Assembly (NCBI GenBank): GCA_963845695.1
Contig: CAWJTQ010000001.1
Span: forward strand, 1 to 64,000
Reading direction: 5' to 3'
DNA: 64,000 nt
DNA from: CAWJTV01 sp963845695
GTDB lineage: Bacteria; Planctomycetota; Planctomycetia; Isosphaerales; Isosphaeraceae
The translations under genes and the position numbers were made by a program. Shown here piece after piece: positions 48,983 to 59,068 of the stretch. The stretch's first letter is position 1, and each line of letters opens with the position of its first letter. Below the pieces are notes generated by a model. That model made no database searches and was not told the DNA's origin. It saw only the letters and a program-made list of their open reading frames with translations.

Positions 48983-50566
48983 TCAATGATTCATATGGAA
49001 CTCGGGCCCGTTCAGGATAGCCCAGAAAATGTCCGCGAGGGCTTTCGCCTGGTCCTCTTCGGTTTTTCTCCGCGCGACGAATGGGACCAGAACGGCCATC
49101 TCGTCGGGCCTCGGGCGTCGGGTCAGGGTCGCGAGGTAGAGGGTTTCGATCCGACCCGGCATGTCCAGGAATGGGGCCTTCACGATCGCGCCCAGGACCT
49201 GGCCGGTTTCCGGGTTGGTGGCACCGTCGATGTAAGAGCCGTTCATCATCGTCAGTGCCTGGATGATCGTGGTCTCGGCGTCGACCGGCCGCTCCTGGCG
49301 TCTGGCGAACAACTCGAGGAAGCGGGCCCGAGCGGATCCCGACTCGGTTCCCGTGGCCTGCGTGAGGCTGTCGAAGAGCTGGCCGGGCGAGAGCCCACGG
49401 ACGGGCATCGCCGAGAATAACGTGGTCGACGATTCGGTCTGGTTCGAGACGCTCGACAGGTTGTAGGCCCGGGTCGCGGTCAGAACGCGGATCAAGAACT
49501 TCAACTTATAGCCGTGAGCCCGGAATTGCCCAGCCAACTCGTCGAGCAGACCGCTCAGCTCCGAACCGGCGGCTCCGTCGAGGTCATCCACGGGTTCGAT
49601 CAGCCCAACTCCGAAGAAGCGAGCCCAGACACGGTTGACAATGGCCCTGGCGAAATACGGGTTGTCGGGCGCGGTGACCCATTCGGCCAAAACCTGGCGC
49701 GTCTCCGCGCGAGGACGCCACGCTGGCTGGGAACCGTCGAGGTGGGAAGCCTTGACGACCTTCTTGGTCCCAGGGATGGTCAACTCCCGTCGTGGGGCCC
49801 CATCACGTGGTCGTCGTACATTAAGGGTGTCGTCCGGCCCCTGGGACGGTAGGTCCGCGAAGAAGGCCGCCAGGCTCCAGAACTGTTCCCGCTTCCAGGC
49901 CGCGAACGGGTGATTGTGGCATTGGGCACATTCCAGCCGGACGCCGAGGAAAACGCGGGCCACCCCACCGGCGAGGTTCTCGGGCTTGCTCTCCTTGGCC
50001 ACGTAATAGCCCACCGGAGAGGGAACGAGACGACCCACCATCGCGTCAGTATTCTGAGCGTCCAGCTTGGCCGTCAAGATCTCTTGAACGATCCGATCAT
50101 AGCCCGCATCCTCGATCACCTTCTTCCGAAGCCACGCCTCGAAGCTGCCCGTGACCTGCCCGGCCACATCGGCCGTATCGGCCTCGGGCAGGAGGAGCCG
50201 GCGCCACATTTCGGTGGCATGCGTGGTGTACGCCGGGCTGTCGAGCAGCCGTTCGACCAGCGCGCGACGTTTTCCTTCGCTCGGGTCGTCCAGGAAATCG
50301 CGGGCCTCGGCGGCCGTCGGGATCTTGCCGATCAGGTCGAGACTGACCCGACGGAGAAACTCACCGTCGTCGGCGACCGCGGCCGGGCGGATCTTGGCCT
50401 CCGCCCATCGGGCCCCAAGCACCGCGTCGATCCGGGCCGCAAGAGCCTGGGCGTCCATCGTGGAGGGACCGGGACCCGTCCGCTCTCCTCGAACGTCAGC
50501 CGTTCCATCAGCCCGGACTACGGCGACCATGAAGACGACAGGGATGCAAAGCCTTATGAGATTCAT
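48983..50566 (-). CDS. DUF1549/DUF1553 protein
   Basis: 527 residues from ATG 50566 (GAGAGGA upstream; a longer frame to 50776 lacks support). Signal peptide MNLIRLCIPVVFMVAVVRA. DUF1549: RRVSLDLIGKIPTAAEARDF LDDP and LECAQCHNHPFAAWKREQFW, with the CxxCHxHP motif. DUF1553: NPYFARAIVNRVWARFFGVG, LDELAGQFRAHGYKLKFLIR and LSSVSNQTE. Exported; the family is paired with DUF1501 throughout planctomycetes, with unknown biochemical role. First gene of the three-gene operon. Intact. Confidence 0.93.
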   Translation of the reverse strand: MNLIRLCIPVVFMVAVVRADGTADVRGERTGPGPSTMDAQALAARIDAVLGARWAEAKIRPAAVADDGEFLRRVSLDLIGKIPTAAEARDFLDDPSEGKRRALVERLLDSPAYTTHATEMWRRLLLPEADTADVAGQVTGSFEAWLRKKVIEDAGYDRIVQEILTAKLDAQNTDAMVGRLVPSPVGYYVAKESKPENLAGGVARVFLGVRLECAQCHNHPFAAWKREQFWSLAAFFADLPSQGPDDTLNVRRPRDGAPRRELTIPGTKKVVKASHLDGSQPAWRPRAETRQVLAEWVTAPDNPYFARAIVNRVWARFFGVGLIEPVDDLDGAAGSELSGLLDELAGQFRAHGYKLKFLIRVLTATRAYNLSSVSNQTESSTTLFSAMPVRGLSPGQLFDSLTQATGTESGSARARFLELFARRQERPVDAETTIIQALTMMNGSYIDGATNPETGQVLGAIVKAPFLDMPGRIETLYLATLTRRPRPDEMAVLVPFVARRKTEEDQAKALADIFWAILNGPEFHMNH

Positions 50567-51014
50567 GGCTACGATCCTCTCGGCTCCGTTAAACCAGGAA
50601 CGGATGATCTCCAGGATCCTCCGGCGCGCCTGCGCGACTCGCGACGGAATGACGTAAAACTCTGAGTGCCCATCGTCCCGACGACCCGAGGTGCCAAACC
50701 TGCCAGGCACCGGCGCTGACGCTCGATGCGGGTCAGTCCTAATCAATGAGTATCGCCGGCCCCGTGACGCTGTCAACGAGAATCTTCTGACAATTGTGAA
50801 ATGATGGCGCGAAAGTCAGGCCGAAGCAGCCGAAAAACCGGATTTCGACCCCTCTTCCGCGGCCAATGAAGGCCGATTTCGTATCGGCGCACGTCTCCTT
50901 CCCGGCGATCGAACCGGTGCCAGCGGTTGTCGTCACCGTCGCGAGCAATTACCATCAAGCATGTTGGTCCCCACCGAAACGTACCCCCCGCCTCAAGTGT
51001 CCCGGAGGTCTATC
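50567..51014. promoter_or_regulatory. Divergent promoter region
   Basis: About 450 bases between the minus-strand DUF1549 operon and the plus-strand haem-domain gene must contain both promoters. I see no confident -35/-10 pair. A GTG start with GGAGG decides the right-hand gene. Confidence 0.35.
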
Positions 51015-54000
51015 GTGCCCCGATCTTCCCGTGTCTTGATCGTCGCCTTGGCTCTCATCGCTTGTTCGACAGGGTCAACTCACGTGGCGGCGGAGAGTGG
51101 GCGAAGGTATTCGCAGGCGCCGGAGGTCGTGCCATCGTTGAATCGCGGCGAGACGGTGGTGGTCGCACCAGTCAAGACGGTTGACGTGAGTCTGGATCGG
51201 GGGCCGGCGCCAAGCTGGATCTGGGGGCGAAACGACGACACACGTTACTTCTTGAAGACTGCGTTCCAGGGCGGCTCGACCGCTGCCAGGCTGAAGACAG
51301 CCTGCGATAATCAGGTCACGATTTATCTCAATGGCAAACAGGTCGTCAGCAGCGATGAGTGGCAAACCCCCGTCGAAGCGGACGTGCACCGGTATATCCG
51401 GTCGGGTCGCAACGAGTTGGTCGCGGAAGTCGCCAATCAGGGTGGACCGGCGGCGTTCGTGTTCAAGATGGCCCTCAAAGACCCTGACGGCGGAGTCCGT
51501 TACGTGGTGTCCGATTCCTCATGGACTGTCGGCGAACGGCGCAACTCGAAAGACATTTCGCATGCTCGCGTGGTCGCACCGCTAGGCCAAGGCCCGTGGG
51601 GTGACGTCTTCAGCCAGCCCTCGACCTCCGCGTCGCATCGCGGGGTTTTCGAGCTCTTGCCAGGGTTCCGGGTCGAACGGCTATTCACCGTTCCTCGAGA
51701 GGAGCTGGGATCGTGGGTCAGCCTGACCTTTGACGCCAAAGGCCGACTGATCGTCAGCGATGAAGGCGCACACGGCCTTTGTCGAGTCACCCCCGCGCCG
51801 ATCGTCGGCTCAGGTGAGACGAAGGTTGAGCGCCTCAATGCCGCGGTCTCCGGCGCTCAAGGGTTGCTGGTTGCCTTCGATAGCCTCTATGTTTCCGGCA
51901 GCGGACGCCAGGGGAATGGCTTGTACCGTCTGCGCGACACCGACGGCGACGACCAGTACGATCGGATCGACCACTTGAAGGAGATCCGCGGCGGCGGCGA
52001 GCATGGTCCGCATGGACTACGACTGTCTCCCGACGGGAAGTCGATCCTGCTGGTCGCCGGCAACCACACCCAGACGCCCGAGGGCTTCCAGTCCAGTCTT
52101 GTGCCGAAGAACTGGGGTGAAGACCAGCTCTTGCCACGTCAGTGGGATGCCAACGGCCATGCGCGCGGCATCCTCGCTCCGGGCGGCTGGATTGCGAGGA
52201 CCGATCCGGACGGCAAGATCTGGGAAATCGTGAGCAGCGGATATCGCAACAGCTACGATCTCGCCTTCAACGCCGAGGGCGACCTGTTCGCGTACGACGC
52301 GGACATGGAGTGGGACATGGGCATGCCCTGGTACCGCCCCACCCGCGCCGTACATGCGACCAGCGGCAGCGAGTTCGGCTGGCGGAGTGGCACGGGCAAG
52401 TGGCCGGCTTACTATGTCGACAGCCTGCCGACGATGGTCAACATCGGGCCCGGCTCTCCCGTCGGGGTGACCTTCGGCTACGGCGCGAAGTTTCCGGCGA
52501 AGTACCAGAAGGCGCTTTACCTCTGCGACTGGACCTTCGGCACTATCTACGCCTTGCATCTCGTGCCCCAGGGCTCGACCTACACGGCAGTCAAGGAAGA
52601 GTTCCTGTCGCGCACTCCCCTGCCCTTGACCGACGCGGCCGTCGGCCCCGATGGGGCCTTGTATTTCGCGATCGGCGGCCGAGGGACACAGTCCGAATTG
52701 TTCCGCGTGACCTACACCGGCAACGAATCAACTGCTCCCGCTGACCTGAAGGAGCCCCGACTGGCCGATCAACGTGCCCTCCGGCGGTCGATCGAACGGT
52801 TCCACCGGCAGTCCGCTTCAGAGCGGGATATCGGCCACAGCATCTATCCGTTTCTCAACCACTCCGACCGCTTCATTCGATACGCGGCGCGGGTTGCGCT
52901 CGAGCATCAACCGACGAGGCTCTGGCAAGACCGGGTCCTCAGCGAGACGAACCCCGAAGCGATGATCACCGGGGCCGTGGCCCTCGCCCGCCAGGGTGAC
53001 CGATCGATCCAGCCGCAATTGATTGCGGCCCTCGAACGGCTCGATCTCGGCTCGCTCTCCGAGGAACAACGGCTGGAACTGCTCCGGACTTGGGCCCTCG
53101 TGTTCATCCGCATGGGCGCTCCCGACGCCCCGACGGCCGCGCGGTTGGCCAAGGAATTCGACGGGTCTTACCCCTCGTCCAGTGACCCGGTCAACCGCGA
53201 GTTCTGCACACTGCTGGTTTATCTGAGGTCGCCGACGGTCGTCGCCAAGACGATGGCGTTGTTGAGGCGCGCCGATGCGACTCCGGCCGAGTCGATGTCG
53301 GACCTGCTCGCCCGAAATCCCGGTTACGGCGGCTCGATTGCTCGGATGCTCGCCACTGCACCCGATGCGCAAAAATTGCATGATGCGTTCGTGCTTCGTA
53401 ACGCCACCGCCGGGTGGACACTCGAGCTGCGCAAGGAGTATTTCGGGTTCTTGCGGCGTGCCCACGAGTGGAGCGGGGGCGCGAGCTTCCAGGGTTTCTT
53501 GAACAACATCGAAACGGACGCATTCGAGAACGCCACCGATTCCGAACGCCTCGCGATCGAAGCCACGGGTGCCCGAGCACCGTATAAGGCTCCCACCCTG
53601 CCGAGACCACACGGTCCCGGCTGCGCGTGGTCGAAGGACGAGATCTTCGCCCTTGCCTCCTCGAAGCTGAAATCCGGGCGAAGCTTCGAGGACGGCAAAC
53701 GCGCGTTTGCGGCGGCGCGGTGCATCGTCTGCCACCGGTTCGGCGGCGACGGCGGCGCGACCGGTCCGGACCTGACCCAGGCCGCCGGCCGGTTCGGCGT
53801 CAAGGATCTCGTTGAGTCGATCGTCGAACCCAGCCGCGTCATCTCCGACCAGTACCGGGCGTCGGTCATCGCCACCGACACCGGCCGCGTCGTCACCGGC
53901 CGAGTGGTCAATGAGTCGGGCGACTCCTTGATCGTCGTCACCGACCCGGAGGATTCGAGCAAGGTCGCCGAGATCCCCAAGAAGTCCATCGAAGCCGTCA

Positions 54001-54128
54001 AGCCCTCGCCAGTCTCGCTAATGCCCGAGAAACTGCTCACACCGCTGAATGAAAACGAAGTGCTCGACCTCCTCGCCTACCTTCTCTCACGCGGGGACGC
54101 GACCGACAGGATGTTTCGGTCGCGCTGA
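51015..54128 (+). CDS. PVC-type haem-binding lipoprotein (dehydrogenase/HEAT/CxxCH)
   Basis: About 1037 residues. GTG 51015 is preferred over ATG 50961 because GGAGG lies 6 bases upstream and it begins directly with a signal (PRSSRVLIVALALIACSTGS) carrying lipobox LIAC. Order: carbohydrate-binding-like N-terminus (IYLNGKQVVSSDEWQTPVEA), a beta-propeller of the PVC membrane-bound dehydrogenase type (GLYRLRDTDGDDQYDRIDHL, HGPHGLRLSPDGKSILLVAG NH), HEAT-like helices, and a C-terminal c-type haem domain with AARCIVCHRFGGDGGATGPD (CxxCH) and ESIVEPSRVISDQYRASVIA. Probably an exported electron-transfer or sugar-oxidising protein. Intact single frame. Divergent from the DUF1549 operon. Confidence 0.9.
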   Translation: MPRSSRVLIVALALIACSTGSTHVAAESGRRYSQAPEVVPSLNRGETVVVAPVKTVDVSLDRGPAPSWIWGRNDDTRYFLKTAFQGGSTAARLKTACDNQVTIYLNGKQVVSSDEWQTPVEADVHRYIRSGRNELVAEVANQGGPAAFVFKMALKDPDGGVRYVVSDSSWTVGERRNSKDISHARVVAPLGQGPWGDVFSQPSTSASHRGVFELLPGFRVERLFTVPREELGSWVSLTFDAKGRLIVSDEGAHGLCRVTPAPIVGSGETKVERLNAAVSGAQGLLVAFDSLYVSGSGRQGNGLYRLRDTDGDDQYDRIDHLKEIRGGGEHGPHGLRLSPDGKSILLVAGNHTQTPEGFQSSLVPKNWGEDQLLPRQWDANGHARGILAPGGWIARTDPDGKIWEIVSSGYRNSYDLAFNAEGDLFAYDADMEWDMGMPWYRPTRAVHATSGSEFGWRSGTGKWPAYYVDSLPTMVNIGPGSPVGVTFGYGAKFPAKYQKALYLCDWTFGTIYALHLVPQGSTYTAVKEEFLSRTPLPLTDAAVGPDGALYFAIGGRGTQSELFRVTYTGNESTAPADLKEPRLADQRALRRSIERFHRQSASERDIGHSIYPFLNHSDRFIRYAARVALEHQPTRLWQDRVLSETNPEAMITGAVALARQGDRSIQPQLIAALERLDLGSLSEEQRLELLRTWALVFIRMGAPDAPTAARLAKEFDGSYPSSSDPVNREFCTLLVYLRSPTVVAKTMALLRRADATPAESMSDLLARNPGYGGSIARMLATAPDAQKLHDAFVLRNATAGWTLELRKEYFGFLRRAHEWSGGASFQGFLNNIETDAFENATDSERLAIEATGARAPYKAPTLPRPHGPGCAWSKDEIFALASSKLKSGRSFEDGKRAFAAARCIVCHRFGGDGGATGPDLTQAAGRFGVKDLVESIVEPSRVISDQYRASVIATDTGRVVTGRVVNESGDSLIVVTDPEDSSKVAEIPKKSIEAVKPSPVSLMPEKLLTPLNENEVLDLLAYLLSRGDATDRMFRSR

Positions 54129-54205
54129 CGTGGAAGAGCCAGCCCGATGGCACACCGATAGCTCGCCTGCGACTACGGAGGACTTCCAAACACTCAAAGT
54201 GGAAG

Positions 54206-56600
54206 TCAGTCGGAGGGAGCCGCGCAATCCTGGGTCACGACGGCTTGTTGTGTTGCCAGCAGGTCCTCGAGCCGCCGCTGAAGCTCGGCCACTTCATCGC
54301 GAGCGCCGCGGGTTTCGGGGATCCAGGTGCACAGCTCGACGGGCTTCTTCGAGGGCGAGTTTCCAGTTCCGGTTCGACGGCGGAGAGGTCGTTGACCTGC
54401 CAGGCATTCTTGGCAAACTGGATAAAGGCCGAGCATAAGGAAAGGTGGGCTGTTGCTTGATCGGGATGTCTCAAGACGAAGATGTGGGCGAAAGCATGCA
54501 GCCGATCGGCGGTGAGTCGGGCCTCGTCCAGATCGCCCGATTTCCGTTCTTCCGCAGCACGTCTCACCAGGAAACCGGTGAAATCGTAGCCGGCTTCGGA
54601 TTCCCGAGATGGGGTGGTTCCCTTGCGGCCGGTCGTCGTACGGACGACCTCGGCGAACAGCGTTCCCCAGCCTTCAGCGGACAGACGATGAGCGTCGAGG
54701 GACAATAACCGCAAGAGCGCATCGACCCCATCCACGCCAGCGGGCATGTTCGGTACGGACGAGGCCGCGACGTGGAAGCGACGGAGGTCATCATGGGCCA
54801 ACACGCGCCGGACAGCGATCTCCGGATTGTCGACCGGCACGGTGGCATCCGCGAGCATGCGATTGTTCGCAATGACCAGGGACCGGGCCCGTTCAGACCG
54901 GCCCAGCCGATCCTCCAGCACGGCGAGAGACGCGCGGCAGTCCGCCAACTTGGTGATCACCAGCGTGTCGGGTTGGAGGAGGAGCAGGGTTTCCCCCAGG
55001 GCGACGGCTCGGCCGAGGTAGCTCGCGGCTCTCCTTCGCGTGACCTTCATGGTCAGCGACCATCGCGGCCACCTCGAACGTGTCCAGGTGGCGAGCCAGG
55101 ATCTCCGGGTCACTCGGGGCCTCCGAGACAACCCTTTCCCAGCTCGCCAAGGACTCGACGAGCAAGGGATGAGCTTCTCCGGATCTCCCCTGTTCGAAGA
55201 GAAGGCAGGCCAGGTGATGGTCCGCCAACGCCAGTCGCCGATGAAGCATCGGATGATCGGGACGGCGCACGGCGAGTTCGAGACAAAGGTTCCGCGTCCG
55301 TTGAAGGAGGGGAATCAGGCTGACTCGCGAAGCATGAGTCGCACGAAAAGGTGATTCCCCCCGACTCATCGCGATGAAGTCACCCAGGACCATGTCGGCG
55401 ATGGCGAAATCGGCCTCAGCCCGGATTCGTTCCGCCTCGGCATGCCTCCAGAGAAGGACGATTGCGACAAACCCGGTCGTAAGCGTCAGCGCCAAGCTCG
55501 CCGCGAGCGTCGCGACGACTCGGGCGCCGGTGGCACCATTTCCAGGCCTTTTCCAGCAATGACACGGGGCGTGCCAGGATCGGGCGTCCGTCGAGCCAGC
55601 GTCGGAGGTCCTCCACCAGAGCCTCGGCCGAAGCATAACGTCGGCCCGGATCCTTCCGAAGGCAGGTCAAGCAGATCGTCTCGAGGTCGCGGGGGATCGC
55701 CGAGTTGAGGCGCCGCGGCGGCACTGGTTCCTGCCCGCGGACCTGATCGAGCGTCTCGATCGTTGAGGCTGCCTGGAACGGCGGGCGGCCGGTAAGGAGC
55801 TCGAACAGAATGGCCCCCAGGGCATGAATATCAGTCGCCGGTCCCAACTTGCTACCCGATGCGGCCGTCTGCTCGGGGGCCATGTAGGAGGGCGTGCCGC
55901 GTGGACCGGCCAGGCTCGTCTCCGAGGAATCCGGCTCGTCCGAGAGAGCGAGGCCGAAGTCGGAGACCCGGGGAATCACCTGGTCCCATGCCGCATTCTC
56001 CTCGCAATCCAGGAGGATGTTTGAAGGCTTCAGATCGAGATGGAGCACGCCCCGCCCGTGGATGTACCCGACCGCGCGGGCGACAGTCTCCACCAGTCCC
56101 GCGGCGACACGTGGCGAAAGTGGCTCCGCGAGGCGCTTCTTGAGACTTCCGCCAGGAATGTATTCCAGGACGAGGAAGAACCAGCCGTCCTCCTCGCCAA
56201 AATCGAGGAGCGCGACAACGTTGGGGTGCCGGATGCTCGACACCGCACGCGCCTCGCGTAGCCAGCGACGACGAGCGATCGGGAATGCATCGGAGCCGAC
56301 GGCGGCCGGAAGGACCTTCAACGCGACCAGACGATCCAGCCCCGTCTGGGTCGCCAGGTAGACCACGCCCATCGCACCTCGGCCCAGCTCCTGGTGAATC
56401 TCGAAACCCGGGATCCGCGGCGAACGCTTCATCCCGGGCAACACCAGCGACCGATCAGTGCTCTGATGGGCGAGACGCTCCAAGACTTCCCAGCATTCCG
56501 GGCAGTGCTCGATATGCTCCTCGATCGCCTCGTAGGCCGGATTCTCGGGCGCGAGGGTTCCGAGTGAGCGCAGGGTCCTCTCGCCAGGGCAGGGCGACAT
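54206..56600 (-). CDS. Ser/Thr protein kinase with TM and helical C-terminus, three frame breaks
   Basis: About 800 residues if joined. The N-terminal zinc-finger-like EEHIEHCPECWEVLERL is followed by the kinase: IHQELGRGAMGVVYLATQTG (P-loop), VALKVLP (Lys), GVLHLDLKPSNILLD (catalytic loop), RVSDFGLALSD (DFG) and PSYMAPEQ. The usual HRD arginine is Leu (HLD). The frame slips near 55530, after which VVATLAASLALTLTTGFVAI is the membrane helix; again near 55045, then SYLGRAVALGETLLLLQPDT; and near 54355, ending RRLEDLLATQQAVVTQDCAA. The C-terminus looks TPR-like. It starts 30 bases after the ECF sigma gene, so the two form one unit typical of planctomycete sigma/kinase pairs. Confidence 0.85.
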
Positions 56601-56630
56601 TGTTTTCTGCCTTCCTCGATCGAAGTCCCA

Positions 56631-57269
56631 TCACCAACCGGCCGGCCAATGTTCGGATACGCGCCGACCTTCTTCATTGAGCATTCGGGCGACCCGCTCC
56701 CTGGCGGCATAAACCGCGGTACGGGTCATTCCCAGCGTGTTGGCGGTAAGCTCGACCGTCCAGTCCTGGACGGCCACCAACCAGAACGCCTCCCACGTCG
56801 GGGATTTGACTTTCGCTCTCACCGTGGCCTGGACATTCCTGGCCTCGTCGATCAGGAAGAGATGATGCCGGTCGGCGAGGTCTCCGACGTCCTCGGTCTC
56901 CATCATCTCGAGCGCGGTTTCGGGCTCGACGACCCTAGTCGGTTCATCACGCTCGTCGAGGCAGAGGAGACTGGCTGTCTTCCGTTGCCTCATGAAATCC
57001 ACGACGCGGGAGGTGCAAAGCCGCCGGAGCCAGCCCCGGAAGGTCCCGTCGGGATCGTAGCGGAAGGTCTGCATGCGATTCGCCAGCTCGATCCAGATGC
57101 GCTGGCAAACCTCATCAATGGATTCCTCATCCAGACCGTACTCGCGGCACCAGCGCCTCAGGAGCGGGTCATACCGGCCCCGGAAGCGGGACCAGGCCGG
57201 ATCGTTCCGCCAGTCGGCGACCTCTCTCAGCAACGTTGGACTCGTTGAGCCGTCCTCGACCCGCAACAT
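56631..57269 (-). CDS. ECF-type RNA polymerase sigma factor
   Basis: 212 residues. Sigma region 2: WSRFRGRYDPLLRRWCREYG LDEE and DEVCQRIWIELANRMQTF RYDPDGTFRGWLRRLCTSRV. Region 4: FWLVAVQDWTVELTANTLGM TRTAVYAARERVARMLNEEG. This RRWC / CQRIW pattern is typical of planctomycete ECF sigmas. The downstream kinase with a cysteine/histidine N-terminal motif likely controls or is controlled by it. The exact start among several early codons is uncertain. Confidence 0.88.
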   Translation of the reverse strand: MLRVEDGSTSPTLLREVADWRNDPAWSRFRGRYDPLLRRWCREYGLDEESIDEVCQRIWIELANRMQTFRYDPDGTFRGWLRRLCTSRVVDFMRQRKTASLLCLDERDEPTRVVEPETALEMMETEDVGDLADRHHLFLIDEARNVQATVRAKVKSPTWEAFWLVAVQDWTVELTANTLGMTRTAVYAARERVARMLNEEGRRVSEHWPAGW

Positions 57270-57555
57270 CGCCGACTGCTCCGTGGGCGGAAAGGGCTAT
57301 GATGAAAGGACTTGGAGACACCCGTCTCGTTTCTTTCGAAATCCGCGCGGAATCGATTCGTAAAAGAGATAGAGGGAATCGATTCCGACTTCCCTGAGAG
57401 CACACATCGTATGACCGGAAGGATCGGAAAACAAGATCCTCCCCAGAAGCCGGTGCGCGCGGGAAGGGTGCAGACACCGTGACGCAGCTACATGGGGTTG
57501 CTGTTTTGCAACTCTTTGGGGAATCACATCACCACTGAAACGAGAGTCTCGTCTC

Positions 57556-58341
57556 ATGATCCAGAAGTTCTTGTTGCTTCTTGTCTTTCTCTACATCAGC
57601 CAGACCAACTCGGCGCGAGCTGGACTGATCGCATATTGGTCGGGCAATGGCAATGCGAACGACTCCACGGGAGCTCACGACGGGACGATGATCAACCGTG
57701 CCGGCTACGGTGCCGGCATAAACGGCCAACAGGCATTTCAGTTCAATGGCGTAAATCAGTACATGTCTGTGCCCGCGTCCACCGACTTTGCCTTCGGGAC
57801 CAGTTCCTTCGCCATCGGACTCTGGGCCAATTTCTCGGCGATCAAGACAGGACCGATCACGAGTGCACCGAATGTCTTAATCGCAAACACCGATGGCGCT
57901 GGTGATCTCAACAAGTGGATATTTTTTTACGACGGTAGCGGGCATCTTGTCTTCCACATCAATAGCCCCGCGTCGGGTCCGATATTCCTCAGCTCCCCGA
58001 TGACATTCACTCCCACGGTGGGGGACTGGAATTATTACTCGGTCACGGATATCGGCGGCACATACACCTTCTACGCGGATGGTAACTCTCTCGGGTCAGT
58101 GACGAACCTTACGAGCATCCCCTTCGCGAACGCACCGTTGACGATCGGTGAGGCCAACGATGGGCCGACGGGACACTTGGGATACTTCGACGGACTGATA
58201 CAAGATGTTCAGATCAGCTCGATTCCCGAACCGCCTTCGATCGTTTTCGCCGGGCTGGGAGGCCTGGTAATGGTTGCTTACCGATTGTGGCGGAGCCGAC
58301 GGATGAGTTCCGCGTCTCCGTTTTCCGCCCGTGGGATCTGA
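57556..58341 (+). CDS. Secreted LamG-like protein with PEP-CTERM anchor
   Basis: 261 residues. Signal peptide MIQKFLLLLVFLYISQTNSA. The LamG/concanavalin-like core has LIAYWSGNGNANDSTGAHDG TMIN, AFQFNGVNQYMSVPAS, GLWANFSAIK, NYYSVTDIGGTYTFYADG and GHLGYFDGLIQDVQISSIP. The C-terminus PEPPSIVFAGLGGLVMVAYR followed by LWRSRR is a PEP-CTERM sorting signal, implying exosortase processing; no exosortase gene is in the window. Transcribed toward the second ECF sigma gene 50 bases downstream. Confidence 0.8.
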   Translation: MIQKFLLLLVFLYISQTNSARAGLIAYWSGNGNANDSTGAHDGTMINRAGYGAGINGQQAFQFNGVNQYMSVPASTDFAFGTSSFAIGLWANFSAIKTGPITSAPNVLIANTDGAGDLNKWIFFYDGSGHLVFHINSPASGPIFLSSPMTFTPTVGDWNYYSVTDIGGTYTFYADGNSLGSVTNLTSIPFANAPLTIGEANDGPTGHLGYFDGLIQDVQISSIPEPPSIVFAGLGGLVMVAYRLWRSRRMSSASPFSARGI

Positions 58342-58391
58342 TAGGTCCTCCCTCGGCGAAGAGGCTGGTTGAACCTGGATCGAGAACGCCC

Positions 58392-58973
58392 ATGAGCGCG
58401 ACTTCCGTCAGCCTTCTGGATCGGCTCAGAGCGGCACGACCGGACGACCCCGATTGGCGCCGGCTGGAAGAAATCTACCAGCCGCTGATTCGTCGCTGGC
58501 TTGGACGTGTCCCGGGAATTGGTGACGAAGCCGACGACCTCACGCAGGAAGTATTCCTCGTCATGGTTCGCGAGATCCCTCGGTTCGAGCACCAGAGGGA
58601 AGGCTCATTCCGAGCGTGGGTCCGGCAGGTCACCGTGAACGTCTTGCGTAATCATCGGAGGCGACAATTCCGCCGACTGGCTGTCGGGCTGGACCCCTGC
58701 AATGCTTTTCTCGAGGGACTGACCAAACCGAACAGCGAGCTCGCCCGCGAGTGGGATCTCGACCACGACCGCCACATCTTTCAGGAATTGCAGATGACTG
58801 TGCGCCCCGAGTTTGCATCATCCACCTGGGAAGCGTTCCGCCGGTTCGCGCTCGACGGGGTGCCGGCGTCACAGGTCGCGGCGGAACTGGGCCTGAGCGT
58901 CAACGCCGTGACCCTCGCCAAGTCACGAATCCTCAAGCGGTTACGCGAAGAGGCGGGCGACCTCCTGAGATAA
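58392..58973 (+). CDS. ECF-type RNA polymerase sigma factor (second)
   Basis: 193 residues from ATG 58392 (MSATSVSLLDRLRAARPDDP); an upstream frame to 58287 overlaps the LamG gene and is less likely. Region 2: IYQPLIRRWLGRVPGIGDEA DDLTQEVFLVMV; region 4: TWEAFRRFALDGVPASQVAA ELGLSVNAVTLAKSRILKRL REE. Followed 95 bases later by the kinase-FGE gene in the same direction; a hairpin (CGGCTCCGAG / CTCCGAGCCG) near 58980 lies between. A second sigma/kinase module, facing away from the first. Confidence 0.92.
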   Translation: MSATSVSLLDRLRAARPDDPDWRRLEEIYQPLIRRWLGRVPGIGDEADDLTQEVFLVMVREIPRFEHQREGSFRAWVRQVTVNVLRNHRRRQFRRLAVGLDPCNAFLEGLTKPNSELAREWDLDHDRHIFQELQMTVRPEFASSTWEAFRRFALDGVPASQVAAELGLSVNAVTLAKSRILKRLREEAGDLLR

Positions 58974-59068
58974 TTCCCCGGCTCCGAGACAGGTCACGCT
59001 CCGAGCCGACATCTCTCTATTAGTCACCAACCGTTCGACAGACCCTAACAGTCGGAAAGGGAATTGTG

